DNA from: JADLAT01 sp964348795
Lineage (GTDB): Bacteria > Pseudomonadota > Alphaproteobacteria > Micavibrionales > Micavibrionaceae
Length of the DNA: 64,000 nt
Direction: 5' to 3'
NCBI GenBank assembly: GCA_964348795.1
Contig: CAYGDY010000003.1
Coordinates: 110,991-174,990, forward strand
Below, piece by piece: positions 17,501-26,514 of the stretch. How positions within the stretch are numbered: the stretch's first letter is position 1; the number at the start of each line of letters is the position of its first letter. The position numbers were made by a program, and so were the translations under genes. A model generated the notes under the pieces. That model was not told the DNA's origin. It ran no database searches and saw nothing but the letters and a program-made list of their open reading frames with translations.

Positions 17501-20500
17501 GAATCCAGTGCCACGATCGGAATCGGGACAGGGCAGACGGGGACGCTCTCCCTCACCGATACAAAATTGAGCCACATCACCAGTAGCTGGAATAGCGTCA
17601 TCTTCGGTGCAACAAGTGGCACAGGGACCATGAATGTCGGGGCCCACACATGGAATAACGATACGACCCTGCGCACAAGTTCCGGTGCCCTGAACATCAA
17701 CGGAAATCAAAATACAGGCGCCAACAATCTCACAATCAACACCAATACGGATTTATCCCTTGGTGTGAACCTCATCGGAACAGGCACCCTGACCTTTGCC
17801 GGTGCCACAAATTCAACCACAATTGGCGTTGGAACGGGACAGGCAGGGACCTTGTCGATCAACGACACCGATCTGGGCTTTATCACTGACGGATGGAACA
17901 GCGTTGTGTTTGGTAACACCAATACAACGGGCACGATGAATATCGGGGCCCACACATGGAATGATTCTGTGACATTCCGCACAAATTCCGGGACTTTGAA
18001 TATCAACGGGGCACAAAATGTTGGCAGTAATAATCTCTCGATTTTGACAAGCACCAATCTGGCGCTTGGGATCAATCTCATCGGGACAGGCACTCTGACC
18101 ATTTCGGGCAACACAAATGCCACAACCGTTGGAATCGGAACAGGGCAAACGGGGACCTTGTCTCTCACAGACGCAGAACTGGCTTTTATCAATGATGGCT
18201 GGAGTAACCTTGTTTTTGGTACAACTTCTGCAACAGGGGCTTTGAACGCAGGGGCCTATACGTGGCTGGACAATGTCGAGTTCAGAACAGCCGCAGGCGC
18301 TATGAACATCAATGGCGCACAAAATACAGGCACCAATAACCTGACTCTGAAAACAAATTCCAATCTCGCTATCGGGGCGGCTCTGACAGGCACAGGTCTT
18401 TTGAGCATTCTCGGGGCTTCCACTGGAACAAATCTTGCTATAGGGACAGGAGAGACAGGTACCTTGGCGCTCACCAATACAGAACTGGATTTTCTGACTA
18501 ATGGCTGGAGTGCCATCACCTTTGGTGCAACCAACGCAACAGGGACTATGAATGTCGGGGCCCGCACATGGAATGATTCCGTAGTATTCCGCACAGGAAA
18601 CGGGCTGATCACCGTGAATGGTGCCCAGAACACAGGGGCCAATGACCTGTCCTTTAAAACCAATTCCGCCTTCACAATCAATGCGGCCTTGACAGGGACG
18701 GGCATCCTCACCATTGAACAATCGGGCGCTGTCTCCATAGGCGTTGGGACTGGACAAACAGGCACCCTCGCCCTGAGTGATGCAGAATTGGGCCTGATGA
18801 CAGATGGGTGGAGCAATATTGTCATAGGTTCCTCTACAACAGGGAATGCACTCAATGTCGCGGCCCGGACCTGGAATGATCCTCTGACGCTTCGTACAGG
18901 CTCTGGCGTTCTGACGATCAACGGGATCCAGACCATGGGGGCCAATAATCTGACAATCCAGACCGATTCGGCCCTGACAATCAACGCCGCACTCACCGGC
19001 ACGGGCATCCTGACCATTGCCCCCTCGGCGGCCGCCACAACCTTTGCGGTGGGAACCGGACAAACAGGAACCCTTGCCCTCAGCGACACAGAACTGAGCC
19101 GTTTCACAGATGGGTGGAGCAGTATTGTTCTGGGCCGGACAGATGGGGCGGGAGTCATGAATGTTGCGGCCCACACATGGAGCGATCCCCTCACCCTGCA
19201 AACAGGCGCAGGGGTTCTAAACGTTAACGGGATCCAGACCATGGGGGCCAATAATCTAACATTCAAGACGGATTCCGATATCAATATCGGCGCAAATCTC
19301 ACAGGAACGGGCACCCTGATCCTGACAACAAGCGCACCTGCCACAAGCATCGGCGTAGGAGATTCCCAGACAGGGACCTTTGCCCTTTCCAATACAGAAC
19401 TCGGCAGACTGGTGGACGGGTGGTCTCTCGTACAAATCGGTGATACCGGTATTGCAGGGAACATTGCCATCGGCACCAACACATGGGTCAATCCCATGCA
19501 TTTCATCACAGCTGGAAATGTAACCCTGAACGGCGTGCAAACTTCAACGGAAACTTCCGGCACCTCTTTGGTTTTTGCTTCCACGAGTGGCGCTTTTATC
19601 AACAATGCAGGGGCCAGTGCCATTGATCCCGGCGGGGGGCGCTCCCTCGTCTACTCCGTGAATGAAACGCTTGACACGCTGGGCGGCCTTGCAAGACCGA
19701 CCATCCTGACCAATACCCCGTACAATACCTACCAGCCCGCTTCCGTTGTCGAAGCCGGAAACGTATATCTCTATGCCGGAACAAAAATCCTGAATCTTCA
19801 GATCGACAATAAAAACAAAGCGTATGGCGATAGCACGCCTGCTTTGACCTATACCTATCTCAGCGGTCTGCAAAACGGGAATACTCTCGGAGACGCTATC
19901 ACAGGCTATACCCTGACAGCCGCAGGTTCAAGTGTACTGGATAACGTGGGCACCACCCACACGATCACAGGAAGCTTCAGCACAGCCTTGGGCTATACTG
20001 TCAATCTGATCACAGGGACCTTGAGTGTTGTGAAAGCCACCCTGACCATCACAGGCGACTCCGATACGCGGGAATATGGTGATACCAATCCAGCCCTCAA
20101 TTTGACATATGCAGGCTTTAGAAACGGCGAAGACAGTACAGTCATCGACACACTGGCCAGTGCCTCAACAGCCGCCACCCTCACGTCCGCTGTTGGAAGC
20201 TACGCCATCACAGGCGCCGGCGCGCTCGATGACAATTACGCCTTTACCTATGTCGATGGCGCCCTGTCTGTGACAAAAGCCACGCTCACCGCCACCGCCG
20301 ACAACAAATCCCGTGAATACGGGCTGGCTAACCCTGCCTTCACCACCAGCTACACCGGCTTCAAAAACGGCGAGACCAGCGCCGTCATCGACACACTGGC
20401 CAGCGCTTCAACAGCCGCCACCCTCACGTCCGCTGTTGGAAGCTACGCCATCACAGGCGCCGNNNNNNNNNNNNNNNNNNNNNNNNNNNNNNNNNNNNNN

Positions 20501-20945
20501 NNNNNNNNNNNNNNNNNNNNNNNNNNNNNNNNNNNNNNNNNNNNNNNNNNNNNNNNNNNNNNGCGCGCTCGATGACAATTACGCCTTTACCTATGTCGAT
20601 GGCGCTTTGACAATTACAGCGGCCTCTTCTTCACCATCCCCGCCCGCCACCACGATAAACAGTGGAATTCTGGCTACTTTGCCAACCAGTCAAATCAATG
20701 CCATCCTGCAAACAACACAACAGCCCATTGAAAGAATGGAAGAACATCCGTTCGTAACACAGTCCTTCTCTGTTTCTGAACTGGAGCAGAATGCCCCATT
20801 GCAGGGTGGGACCATCATTGTCATAGACGATTCAGATCTCGACAAAGGCAAAGACAGTGAAGAAGAAACATCCAGAAATAAAAAACCGTTCCTGATTGCT
20901 ATTACCTCTCAGTTGAAAGAACGGTTCGGGAATTTCCTCAAATAA
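14597..20945 (+). CDS. Very large TpsA exoprotein (filamentous-haemagglutinin type), interrupted by an assembly gap
   Basis: Secreted or surface adhesin-like partner of the TpsB upstream. Order: signal peptide (residues 1-31, ending PVAQA); TPS secretion domain (~40-170) with NPNGVVFGASSRVDVGGLVA; a beta-helix region to ~530; eleven ~102-residue repeats (~540-1640); MBG domains (~1730-1955 and beyond); and a polar tail with SQLKERFGNFLK. Bases 20463-20562 are N. Read literally the gap shifts the frame, but joining the two flanks directly restores a perfect MBG repeat and one frame of 2082 codons, so this is one gene and its true length is unknown. No toxin (CdiA-type) C-terminus or immunity gene is seen. 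Confidence 0.9.
16226..19530 (+). repeat. Eleven tandem 102-residue (306-bp) repeats in the TpsA gene
   Basis: The marker Gly-Trp (or Ser-Trp) codons fall at 16349, 16664, 16970, 17276, 17585, 17891, 18197, 18503, 18806, 19112 and 19418, spaced 303-315 bases and most often exactly 306. Each unit reads roughly LTGTGTLTI - TxxTGTLxLxxTEL - x(D/N)GWxxIxxG - (T/D)GTGTMNVGAxTWND - LTLxTGxGxxxINGxQTMGxNNLT. The pattern suggests one coil set of a beta-helix per unit. Confidence 0.9.
19796..20640 (+). repeat. MBG-domain repeats of the TpsA protein
   Basis: A first divergent unit (IDNKNKAYGDSTPALTY...) is followed by units with a period of 243 bp / 81 residues, starting near 20036 and 20279, with motifs REYGxxNPA, GEdssVIDTLASAS and YAITGAGALDDNYAFTYVDGAL. 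The second halves of the last units are nearly identical at DNA level, and the N run lies inside this identity. Confidence 0.85.
20463..20562. other. Scaffold gap, 100 N, inside the MBG repeat array
   Basis: A round 100-N spacer of unknown true length. Left flank ends CATCACAGGCGCCG and right flank begins GCGCGCTCGATGAC, the two abutting parts of one repeat unit seen intact near 20213-20235. The missing sequence is therefore probably zero or a whole number of 243-bp units. Confidence 0.9.
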
Positions 20946-20946
20946 A

Positions 20947-20974
20947 ACGGACCCGTGTCTGACCACGGGTCCGT
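20947..20974. terminator. Strong hairpin after the TpsA gene
   Basis: Perfect 11-bp stem ACGGACCCGTG / CACGGGTCCGT with a 6-base loop, two bases after the TpsA stop, followed by a G/T-rich tract with T runs. Probably terminates the TPS operon. Confidence 0.7.
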
Positions 20975-21143
20975 AAGGGTTGTGTTTTTGTGTGTCTGTG
21001 TTGTGAAGCCTTACAGGGTAGTATTTTCACCTTTATGTTGCGGGGGCTGTGAAAACACCGTCTCTTGTAGGGCCCTTCTTACAAGGGTTTAAGTTTTTTG
21101 AACACATCCTGTAATATAGAACCATGTTCATCCGACTTTTTCG

Positions 21144-21776
21144 TTAATGGTACCGGATGGTCTCTCCTTCCGTTTGTGTTCTGAAGGCATATTGCCCCAG
21201 ATTTTTCGGAATATTGAGGTGGAGTTCTTCTCCGGTTCCAGTATGTGGTACGGATTGCGCCTGAATCTGATGGGCCAGCACGTTCATCTGTGTGGTCATC
21301 TGGGTCAGGAGGTTTTCCGCGTGGGAAACCAAAGCCTCCGCCTTTCCGGTGCTGAGTGTCGTATCCGCATGGGGTGGGGACTCCTGTGTTTCGACGATCT
21401 CAACTTTTTGTTCCAGCTGGTGCAGAGCATCACTGAAGAATCCGGCTTGCCGGTCCACGATATCGATTTTCTGCTCCAGCTTGGAGAGGGAAGACGTAAA
21501 GGCGCTGGCTTGTTCTCCGACGTTCTGGACCTTGGCATCCAGCTTTGTGATGGAATCACTAAAGCGGGAGGTTTGCTGGTCCACAACCTCGACTTTCTGT
21601 TCGAGTTTGTGGATGGCATCGCTGAAAAACCCGCTTTGTTTGCGGATAATCTCGAAACCATTCCTGAGGCGCTCGAACCCCGCCCCCAGTACAAGACTGG
21701 TCCCGACGGCCGCAACAGCGGAAAAAACCGCCATCATTAACGAAACAGCCACAATCGTTTCGACATTCAATGTCAT
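21144..21776 (-). CDS. Membrane-anchored coiled-coil protein with four 21-residue repeats
   Basis: Not a recognised family. 210 residues. Residues 7-33 are one hydrophobic segment (IVAVSLMMAVFSAVAAVGTSLVLGA) with few charges before it, likely a membrane anchor. Residues 51-134 hold four repeats of exactly 21 residues, starting at Phe51, Phe72, Phe93 and Phe114, with consensus FSDxIxKLEQKVEIVDxQxS. A period of three heptads predicts a regular coiled coil. A further helix (~145-172) and a polar tail follow. AAGGA lies about 11 bases before the ATG. Transcribed toward the TPS genes, with no partner on its strand. A structural or scaffolding role is possible; function unknown. Confidence 0.75.
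   Translation of the reverse strand: MTLNVETIVAVSLMMAVFSAVAAVGTSLVLGAGFERLRNGFEIIRKQSGFFSDAIHKLEQKVEVVDQQTSRFSDSITKLDAKVQNVGEQASAFTSSLSKLEQKIDIVDRQAGFFSDALHQLEQKVEIVETQESPPHADTTLSTGKAEALVSHAENLLTQMTTQMNVLAHQIQAQSVPHTGTGEELHLNIPKNLGQYAFRTQTEGETIRYH
21375..21626 (-). repeat. Four tandem 63-bp repeats (21 residues each)
   Basis: DNA coding for residues 51-134 of the coiled-coil protein. The units differ enough (FSDAIHKLEQKVEVV, FSDSITKLDAKVQNV, FTSSLSKLEQKIDIV, FSDALHQLEQKVEIV) to be an old duplication kept by selection. Confidence 0.85.
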
Positions 21777-22228
21777 TGTACACTCATTCCTTTCTTTTTT
21801 AGTTGTTTAAAGGTCTTCAAGACGTCCGGTTGAACAAGGGGGGCGTTTGCCGGTGCCCGTCTCTCTAACTTTTTGGTCTGTCCCCGTGCCTTCTAAAGAA
21901 CAAGGGAAAACCTGTTGCGTGACCTTTCGAATCACCGTGCCATTCTGTGCTATACAAAGGGCTACAATTATTATGTTAAACAATAAGATTTAAAAAGTGT
22001 TTATCTTTCAATAAGATGAAAATAAAACCTGTGTAGAGTTTGAATTATTTTTTACATAAATTTATATTAGAGCCCACACGTCCAGACAAAGCCTTGCTTG
22101 AGGATTTTTCTGGTTTTCAGAGCAGGACAATATAGTATATATTCCAAGGAAGTTTTCGTTTCCGATATTCTGTCTGGAAGTGTTTTGCCTGACTCTCGTT
22201 ATACAGCCACAAGGTCCTTCGTAAAACC
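21777..22228. other. 452-bp gene-free stretch before ddl
   Basis: Holds the divergent starts of the coiled-coil gene and ddl. 21960-22075 is markedly AT-rich. A TATAGT/TATATT tract near 22130-22142 could belong to a ddl promoter, but I find no well-matched -35. No RNA gene or small open frame with a ribosome site was convincing. Confidence 0.5.
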
Positions 22229-23452
22229 ATGTCTCGTTCATTAAAGAAAATCGCGGTATTTTTCGGGGGACGTTCCCCCGAGCATGATGTCAGCATCGTC
22301 ACAGGCCTTCAAATCTTGCATGCTATAGATTCCAGCCGTTACGAAGCGTTTCCGGTCTATGTCACACCCGAGGGGATCTGGTTGGTGGGAGACGTCCTGC
22401 GTCAGCGCGGCAACTATTTTCTGAGGCCCGAGCACAAAGCACAAACACGGGCTGTACGACTTGATCTCCAGCCTGCCCAGGGCGGACGGCTCTGGCCCGA
22501 AAAAAAAAGCCTGTTTGGAAAGGGGGAACCGCTATATTTCGATATCGCCCTGCCCTGTTTTCACGGGCTGTATGGCGAGGACGGAAATTTTCAAGGAATC
22601 ATGGAATTTGCAGGCATTCCCTACGCAGGAATGCGCACTCTCGCGGCGTCCGTGTTGATGGACAAGGCCGCAACGAAGAAAATTCTGGAGGCGATCGGTG
22701 TGCCGGTTTTGCCCTACGCCGTGATCCACCGCCCCGATACAGGGTATATGATCCCCGAGGAAATCTTAAAAACCCTGATGGGACCTGTCACGTTCCCATG
22801 CATTGTCAAGCCGTGTCATCTGGGGAGTTCGATCGGCGTGGCCAAGGCCCATACACTGGCTGAATTGCGCGCCTGCCTGCCCGCAATATTCCAGTATGAT
22901 GACTCCGCTATCATAGAGCCCTTTGTGGAACATCTGGTCGAATACAATATCGCGGTCACAAAGGCCTTTGGAGAAACCAGAACCTCTGCAATCGAACGGC
23001 CCAAAGGCACGGACGAATTGCTGGATTTCAAACAGAAATATCTCTCTGGCGGAGGCACAAAATCCAACCAGAAGGGGGGGTCCAAAACATCGGCACCGCC
23101 GAGCGAGGGAATGCTTTCCCTGACGCGGGAAATTCATCCGAATCTAGACCCTGCGATGGAGCGCAATATACGGGACTGGGCCATACGAATGTTTACCGCC
23201 CTGAACGGGACAGGGGCCCCGCGCATTGATTTTATCGGCAATCGAGAAACCGGCGATATCTGGTTGAACGAAGTCAACCCGTGGCCTGGCTCGATTGGCT
23301 ATTTTTTGTGGGAAGCGGCCAAACCGTCCGTACTGTTTACGGAATTTTTAAATGCACTGTTGGATGAGGCTCTGCTGTGCCATCGGGGACGGGCCCTGCC
23401 CAAGGACCCCGTGCCCGTGGATGCCCGCTTGTTTGAGAGGCGGAGTGTATGA
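22229..23452 (+). CDS. ddl: D-alanine-D-alanine ligase family protein (ATP-grasp), divergent
   Basis: Makes the D-Ala-D-Ala dipeptide of peptidoglycan; its place directly before ftsQ and ftsA is the standard ddlB position in division clusters. 407 residues, longer than the usual 300-365. Seen: the N-terminal KKIAVFFGGRSPEHDVS, ATP-grasp IVKPCHLGSSIGVAKA, the omega-loop Tyr in DFKQKYLSGG followed by an inserted Gly/Lys/Ser-rich stretch (~275-295), and metal ligands in PRIDFIGN and NEVNPWPGS. Normal Ddl has a Glu-Ile-Asn-x-x-Pro-Gly-Phe/Met-Thr motif; here it reads EVNPWPGSIGYFLWE, so the acceptor-side pocket differs. The stop overlaps ftsQ by four bases. Confidence 0.85.
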   Translation: MSRSLKKIAVFFGGRSPEHDVSIVTGLQILHAIDSSRYEAFPVYVTPEGIWLVGDVLRQRGNYFLRPEHKAQTRAVRLDLQPAQGGRLWPEKKSLFGKGEPLYFDIALPCFHGLYGEDGNFQGIMEFAGIPYAGMRTLAASVLMDKAATKKILEAIGVPVLPYAVIHRPDTGYMIPEEILKTLMGPVTFPCIVKPCHLGSSIGVAKAHTLAELRACLPAIFQYDDSAIIEPFVEHLVEYNIAVTKAFGETRTSAIERPKGTDELLDFKQKYLSGGGTKSNQKGGSKTSAPPSEGMLSLTREIHPNLDPAMERNIRDWAIRMFTALNGTGAPRIDFIGNRETGDIWLNEVNPWPGSIGYFLWEAAKPSVLFTEFLNALLDEALLCHRGRALPKDPVPVDARLFERRSV

Positions 23453-24318
23453 CGCGTTCAAACGGCACCCGCAAGAGCATCATGAACAAACGCCGCCGTG
23501 GTTTTCTGGCGTTCTTTTTGCCGTGGCTTCGCCGGTTTGGAGTTGTGCTGGGTCTGGCCATTGCGCTCGCATGGGGGGGCTCGTGGCTCTATTGGAATGG
23601 AACAATGGGCCGCACAAAGGACTGGGTAGACAACCAGATTCTGGCGATGACCGCCGATATAGGGTTCAAGGTTAAAAATATTCTGGTCGAAGGCCGCGCC
23701 TATACCGATCCACAGATTCTGCGGGCAATCGTGAATGTGGAAAAAGGTGATCCGCTTTTCTCCTTTGATCCGCAAGCCGCACAAGCATTGATCATGCGTG
23801 TGGGCTGGGTGGATTCTGTACGGGTCGAGAGACGCTGGCCCGATACAATTTATATCGGTCTGCGGGAACGCGTGCCCCTGGCGCTGTGGCAAACTGATAA
23901 ATCTCTCAAACTGATTGATGTCAACGGGCAGGTGATCGAGACCAACCATCTGGAGCGTTTCAGCAATTTGAAAATTCTGGTAGGGCCCGATGCCCCCGCC
24001 CATGCCGCCGCCTTGCTGGGCGATATAGAAGCCCAGCCTGTGTTATCGGAGCGGGTGGAATTCGCCCGACGTCTGGGCGAACGCCGCTGGGACTTGGTCC
24101 TGAAGGACGGCTTGATCATCAAACTGCCAGAAACAGACGTGGGTCTCGCACTTCAGGAAATCGTGAAAGCCCAGAAAGAAAATTCTATTCTGGAAAAAAA
24201 AATTGTGAGTCTGGATGTGCGGGAAGCGGGCCGCCTGATCATACAGGCCAAAATGGGAGAAGCACAAGAGTATAAAGCCTCTTTGACAGTGAGTGGCAAG
24301 ACCGGAAACAATATCTGA
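23449..24318 (+). CDS. ftsQ: Cell division protein FtsQ
   Basis: Bitopic inner-membrane protein linking early and late divisome parts through FtsB and FtsL. 289 residues. The cytoplasmic N-terminus is very basic (NKRRRGFLAFFLPWLRRF), followed by one membrane helix (GVVLGLAIALAWGGSWLYW, ~28-46), the POTRA domain (~75-145: FKVKNILVEGRAYTDPQILRAIVN...SVRVERRWPDTIYIGLRERVPLALWQ) and the beta domain to the end. ATG overlaps the ddl stop (ATGA). ftsA follows after 14 bases. Confidence 0.93.
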   Translation: MTRSNGTRKSIMNKRRRGFLAFFLPWLRRFGVVLGLAIALAWGGSWLYWNGTMGRTKDWVDNQILAMTADIGFKVKNILVEGRAYTDPQILRAIVNVEKGDPLFSFDPQAAQALIMRVGWVDSVRVERRWPDTIYIGLRERVPLALWQTDKSLKLIDVNGQVIETNHLERFSNLKILVGPDAPAHAAALLGDIEAQPVLSERVEFARRLGERRWDLVLKDGLIIKLPETDVGLALQEIVKAQKENSILEKKIVSLDVREAGRLIIQAKMGEAQEYKASLTVSGKTGNNI

Positions 24319-24332
24319 GTGACAAGCGTAGA

Positions 24333-25625
24333 ATGGGTGTGATGAAGCAGAAACAAAAATATAAACCCAAAGGCTCGCTCTTGGCGGCGCTGGATATCGG
24401 AAGCAGTAAGGTTGCCTGTTTCATCGGACGCGTGGCCGATGACGAAGGCACGTTCGAGATTCTGGGAGTCGGCCACCATGCCGCCCGCGGAATCAAAAGC
24501 GGCACAATCGTTGATCTGGATCAGGCTGAAACGGTGATCCGCCAGACCGTGCATGCGGCAGAAAATATGGCGGCTACCGTGATGAAACACTATCCCTTGC
24601 GGGAGGTTGTTGTGAATCTGCCCGGGGTGCATGCCGTATCCTACGCGCACAGAGCTGATGTACAGGTCGCAGGGCACGAAATCACGGACAATGATGTGCG
24701 TCGGGCGCTGGCCAAAGCGCAGGAACAGGTTTTGCGCGAAGGCAACGAGGAAAGCGAGCTGATCCATACAATCCCAAGGGGGTTTCGGATTGACGGGCAC
24801 GAAGGAATCCGCGAACCACGCGGCATGTACGGCCAGTCGCTGGGCGTGGATATCCATATGGTGACAGGGGATGTGGGGGCCCTGCGGAACATGGCCACCG
24901 CCATCGGGCGTTCGCATCTGGATATTTCGGCGCTCTGTGTGTCGGCTTATGCGGCAGGGTTGTCCTGTCTGGTGGAAGATGAAATGGATCTGGGCTGTAC
25001 CGTGATTGATATCGGCGGCGGCGTGACGTCCTTTGCCGTGTTTCAGGGCAAGATGATGATCTATAGCGATGCCATTCCAGTAGGCGGCCAGCACATTACC
25101 AGCGATATCGCCAAATGCCTGACAACCCCCCTGCAAGATGCCGAGCGGCTGAAGGCCTTGTACGGGAGCGCCATGGCCTCGCATCTGGATGAATCCGAGC
25201 TGATCGATGTGCCGCGCGTGGGGGAGGTCGAGCACCACGAACCCAATCATGTGCCACGTTCCTTGCTGGTGGGGATCATCCAGCCGCGCGTGGAGGAGAT
25301 TTTCGAGATGGTCAATGGTCGCCTGCGAGATAGCGGTCTGGGCTCTGTCATCGGGCGGCGCGTGGTACTGACGGGGGGCTCCAGCCAGATTGCAGGCCTG
25401 CGGGATCTTGCAGGGCATGTGCTGGATAAACAGGTACGGCTCGGACGGCCCATCCGCCTGACAGGGCTCCCCGATGCGGTCAGTGGCCCCGCCTTTGCCA
25501 CCACAGCAGGGTTACTGACCTATATTTCCGAACGGGGGGATGAAATGCCCGCCGAGATTATGGCGCAAGCCGAAGGCGGCAGTGTCTGGGAACGGGTCAA
25601 ATTCTGGATGCAAGAGAATTGGTAG
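24333..25625 (+). CDS. ftsA: Cell division protein FtsA
   Basis: Actin-like ATPase that ties FtsZ filaments to the membrane and recruits later divisome proteins. 430 residues. Actin-fold motifs: phosphate 1 LAALDIGSSKVACFIG (~12-27), phosphate 2 VIDIGGGVTSFAVF, adenosine VVLTGGSSQIAGL. The C-terminus WERVKFWMQENW has the form of the amphipathic membrane-targeting helix. A second ATG (MKQKQKYK) three codons in is an alternative start. ftsZ does not follow as it normally would; two unknown minus-strand genes and manC do. Confidence 0.95.
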   Translation: MGVMKQKQKYKPKGSLLAALDIGSSKVACFIGRVADDEGTFEILGVGHHAARGIKSGTIVDLDQAETVIRQTVHAAENMAATVMKHYPLREVVVNLPGVHAVSYAHRADVQVAGHEITDNDVRRALAKAQEQVLREGNEESELIHTIPRGFRIDGHEGIREPRGMYGQSLGVDIHMVTGDVGALRNMATAIGRSHLDISALCVSAYAAGLSCLVEDEMDLGCTVIDIGGGVTSFAVFQGKMMIYSDAIPVGGQHITSDIAKCLTTPLQDAERLKALYGSAMASHLDESELIDVPRVGEVEHHEPNHVPRSLLVGIIQPRVEEIFEMVNGRLRDSGLGSVIGRRVVLTGGSSQIAGLRDLAGHVLDKQVRLGRPIRLTGLPDAVSGPAFATTAGLLTYISERGDEMPAEIMAQAEGGSVWERVKFWMQENW

Positions 25626-25684
25626 GGCACGGACCAGAGAGATTTTCTGGGTACCCTCTTGTTTCATGGGATGCGCGGGCGACC

Positions 25685-25969
25685 TTAATACAACTCGCCG
25701 ACCTTAATCAGGGGAACCTTGTATCCCAAGGGCTCCAGACCCGGAAACAGGGTAAAGATGATCACGTTCGGGCTCCGCTCGACCGAAACAGACATGTTTT
25801 CTGGCACTTCGCACTCCATCAAATGCTCGTCCTGATCCGGATTGCGGTAAATGAGCTGGAACAGGCGTTGCTCGCGGTAATACTCCACCCGCCGCACAAT
25901 ATCGGGCAGGGGTCTATCGCTCACCAGCGTGACCCGCCCGTCATTCAAAATGGCCAGTTCAATGTTCAT
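25685..25969 (-). CDS. Small unknown protein, 94 aa
   Basis: Not recognised. Soluble-looking, beta-rich (MNIELAILNDGRVTLVSD...SVSVERSPNVIIFTLFPG). Its ATG overlaps the end of the upstream 127-residue gene by four bases, so the two are translationally coupled and probably act together. It converges on ftsA, in the place where ftsZ usually stands. Confidence 0.7.
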   Translation of the reverse strand: MNIELAILNDGRVTLVSDRPLPDIVRRVEYYREQRLFQLIYRNPDQDEHLMECEVPENMSVSVERSPNVIIFTLFPGLEPLGYKVPLIKVGELY

Positions 25970-26349
25970 GTTTTCAGGCCCTTGGTGGTGTTATGGAGGC
26001 CAAAAGGAAATTCTGTGGTGGCCAAAGTCGTGTCCGGTGTCGCTTGCTGGGAAAATTTGACTTTCAGGAGGTCATCGGGCGCTTTGGAGCCCAATCTCAT
26101 TTCAAGCTCTTTTTGCGCAAGACCCACGGGTGTTTCATCAAGCGCAAGATGTCCTGATTTTACAGAATCATGCATCGTCTTAGGGAGAAGAATGGCGCGT
26201 TCCTCGTCTTTAGGTGGAAATCCGCGATACAAAGCGGCCAGCTCAAATTTATTCAGGGCCTGATCGCCCAAAGCCTCGGCCTGTGCTTGCCACACCACCG
26301 CATACTCTGGATTGCCGCTCTTTTGATCCTGTTCGCTCTGTGTACCCAT
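25966..26349 (-). CDS. Small unknown protein, 127 aa
   Basis: Not recognised. Hydrophilic, no signal peptide or membrane segment; N-terminus MGTQSEQDQKSGNPEYAVV, middle helix QAEALGDQALNKFELAALYRGF. First gene of a coupled pair with the 94-residue protein (ATGA overlap) and divergent from manC across 165 bp. Confidence 0.7.
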   Translation of the reverse strand: MGTQSEQDQKSGNPEYAVVWQAQAEALGDQALNKFELAALYRGFPPKDEERAILLPKTMHDSVKSGHLALDETPVGLAQKELEMRLGSKAPDDLLKVKFSQQATPDTTLATTEFPFGLHNTTKGLKT

Positions 26350-26353
26350 ATCC

Positions 26354-26382
26354 CTGACTTTTTTCTGTTATTTTTATATAAT
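26354..26382 (+). promoter_or_regulatory. Candidate promoter upstream of manC
   Basis: -35 CTGACT (26354-26359), 17-bp spacer, consensus -10 TATAAT (26377-26382). It would leave a leader of about 125 bases before manC. Confidence 0.4.
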
Positions 26383-26514
26383 CATACGGGGAAATCCTTA
26401 AAGAATTCCTTACAAAACGCCTCCTTTTAAAAGAAATCGGGAAAATATGCTGGACCAGCCCCCCGCAAAGATTATACCATCATGCGGTAAAACCCTCCTT
26501 TTAAGACCGGATCC

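Noticed and set aside
17813..19623. Very long open frames on the minus strand (over 450 residues) opposite the TpsA repeats
   Set aside because: The 306-bp repeat is a multiple of three, so an antisense frame that is open in one unit stays open in all. Their translations are themselves periodic, Cys- or Val/Pro-rich and lack ribosome sites.
19530..20945. Contact-dependent inhibition toxin at the end of the TpsA protein
   Set aside because: The end is an MBG tail with a short polar segment; no VENN-like motif, toxin domain or immunity gene follows.
20313..20945. Separate 210-residue gene spanning the N run
   Set aside because: It is the 3' end of the TpsA gene read in a frame created by the arbitrary 100-N length.
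21918..21945. T-loop-like TTCGAATC suggesting a tRNA
   Set aside because: The flanking stem is four bases with a nine-base loop, and no D-arm, anticodon arm or acceptor stem can be built.
24153..25418. 421-residue minus-strand open frame opposite ftsQ/ftsA
   Set aside because: Antisense to two well-identified essential genes, His-rich shadow composition, no start signals.
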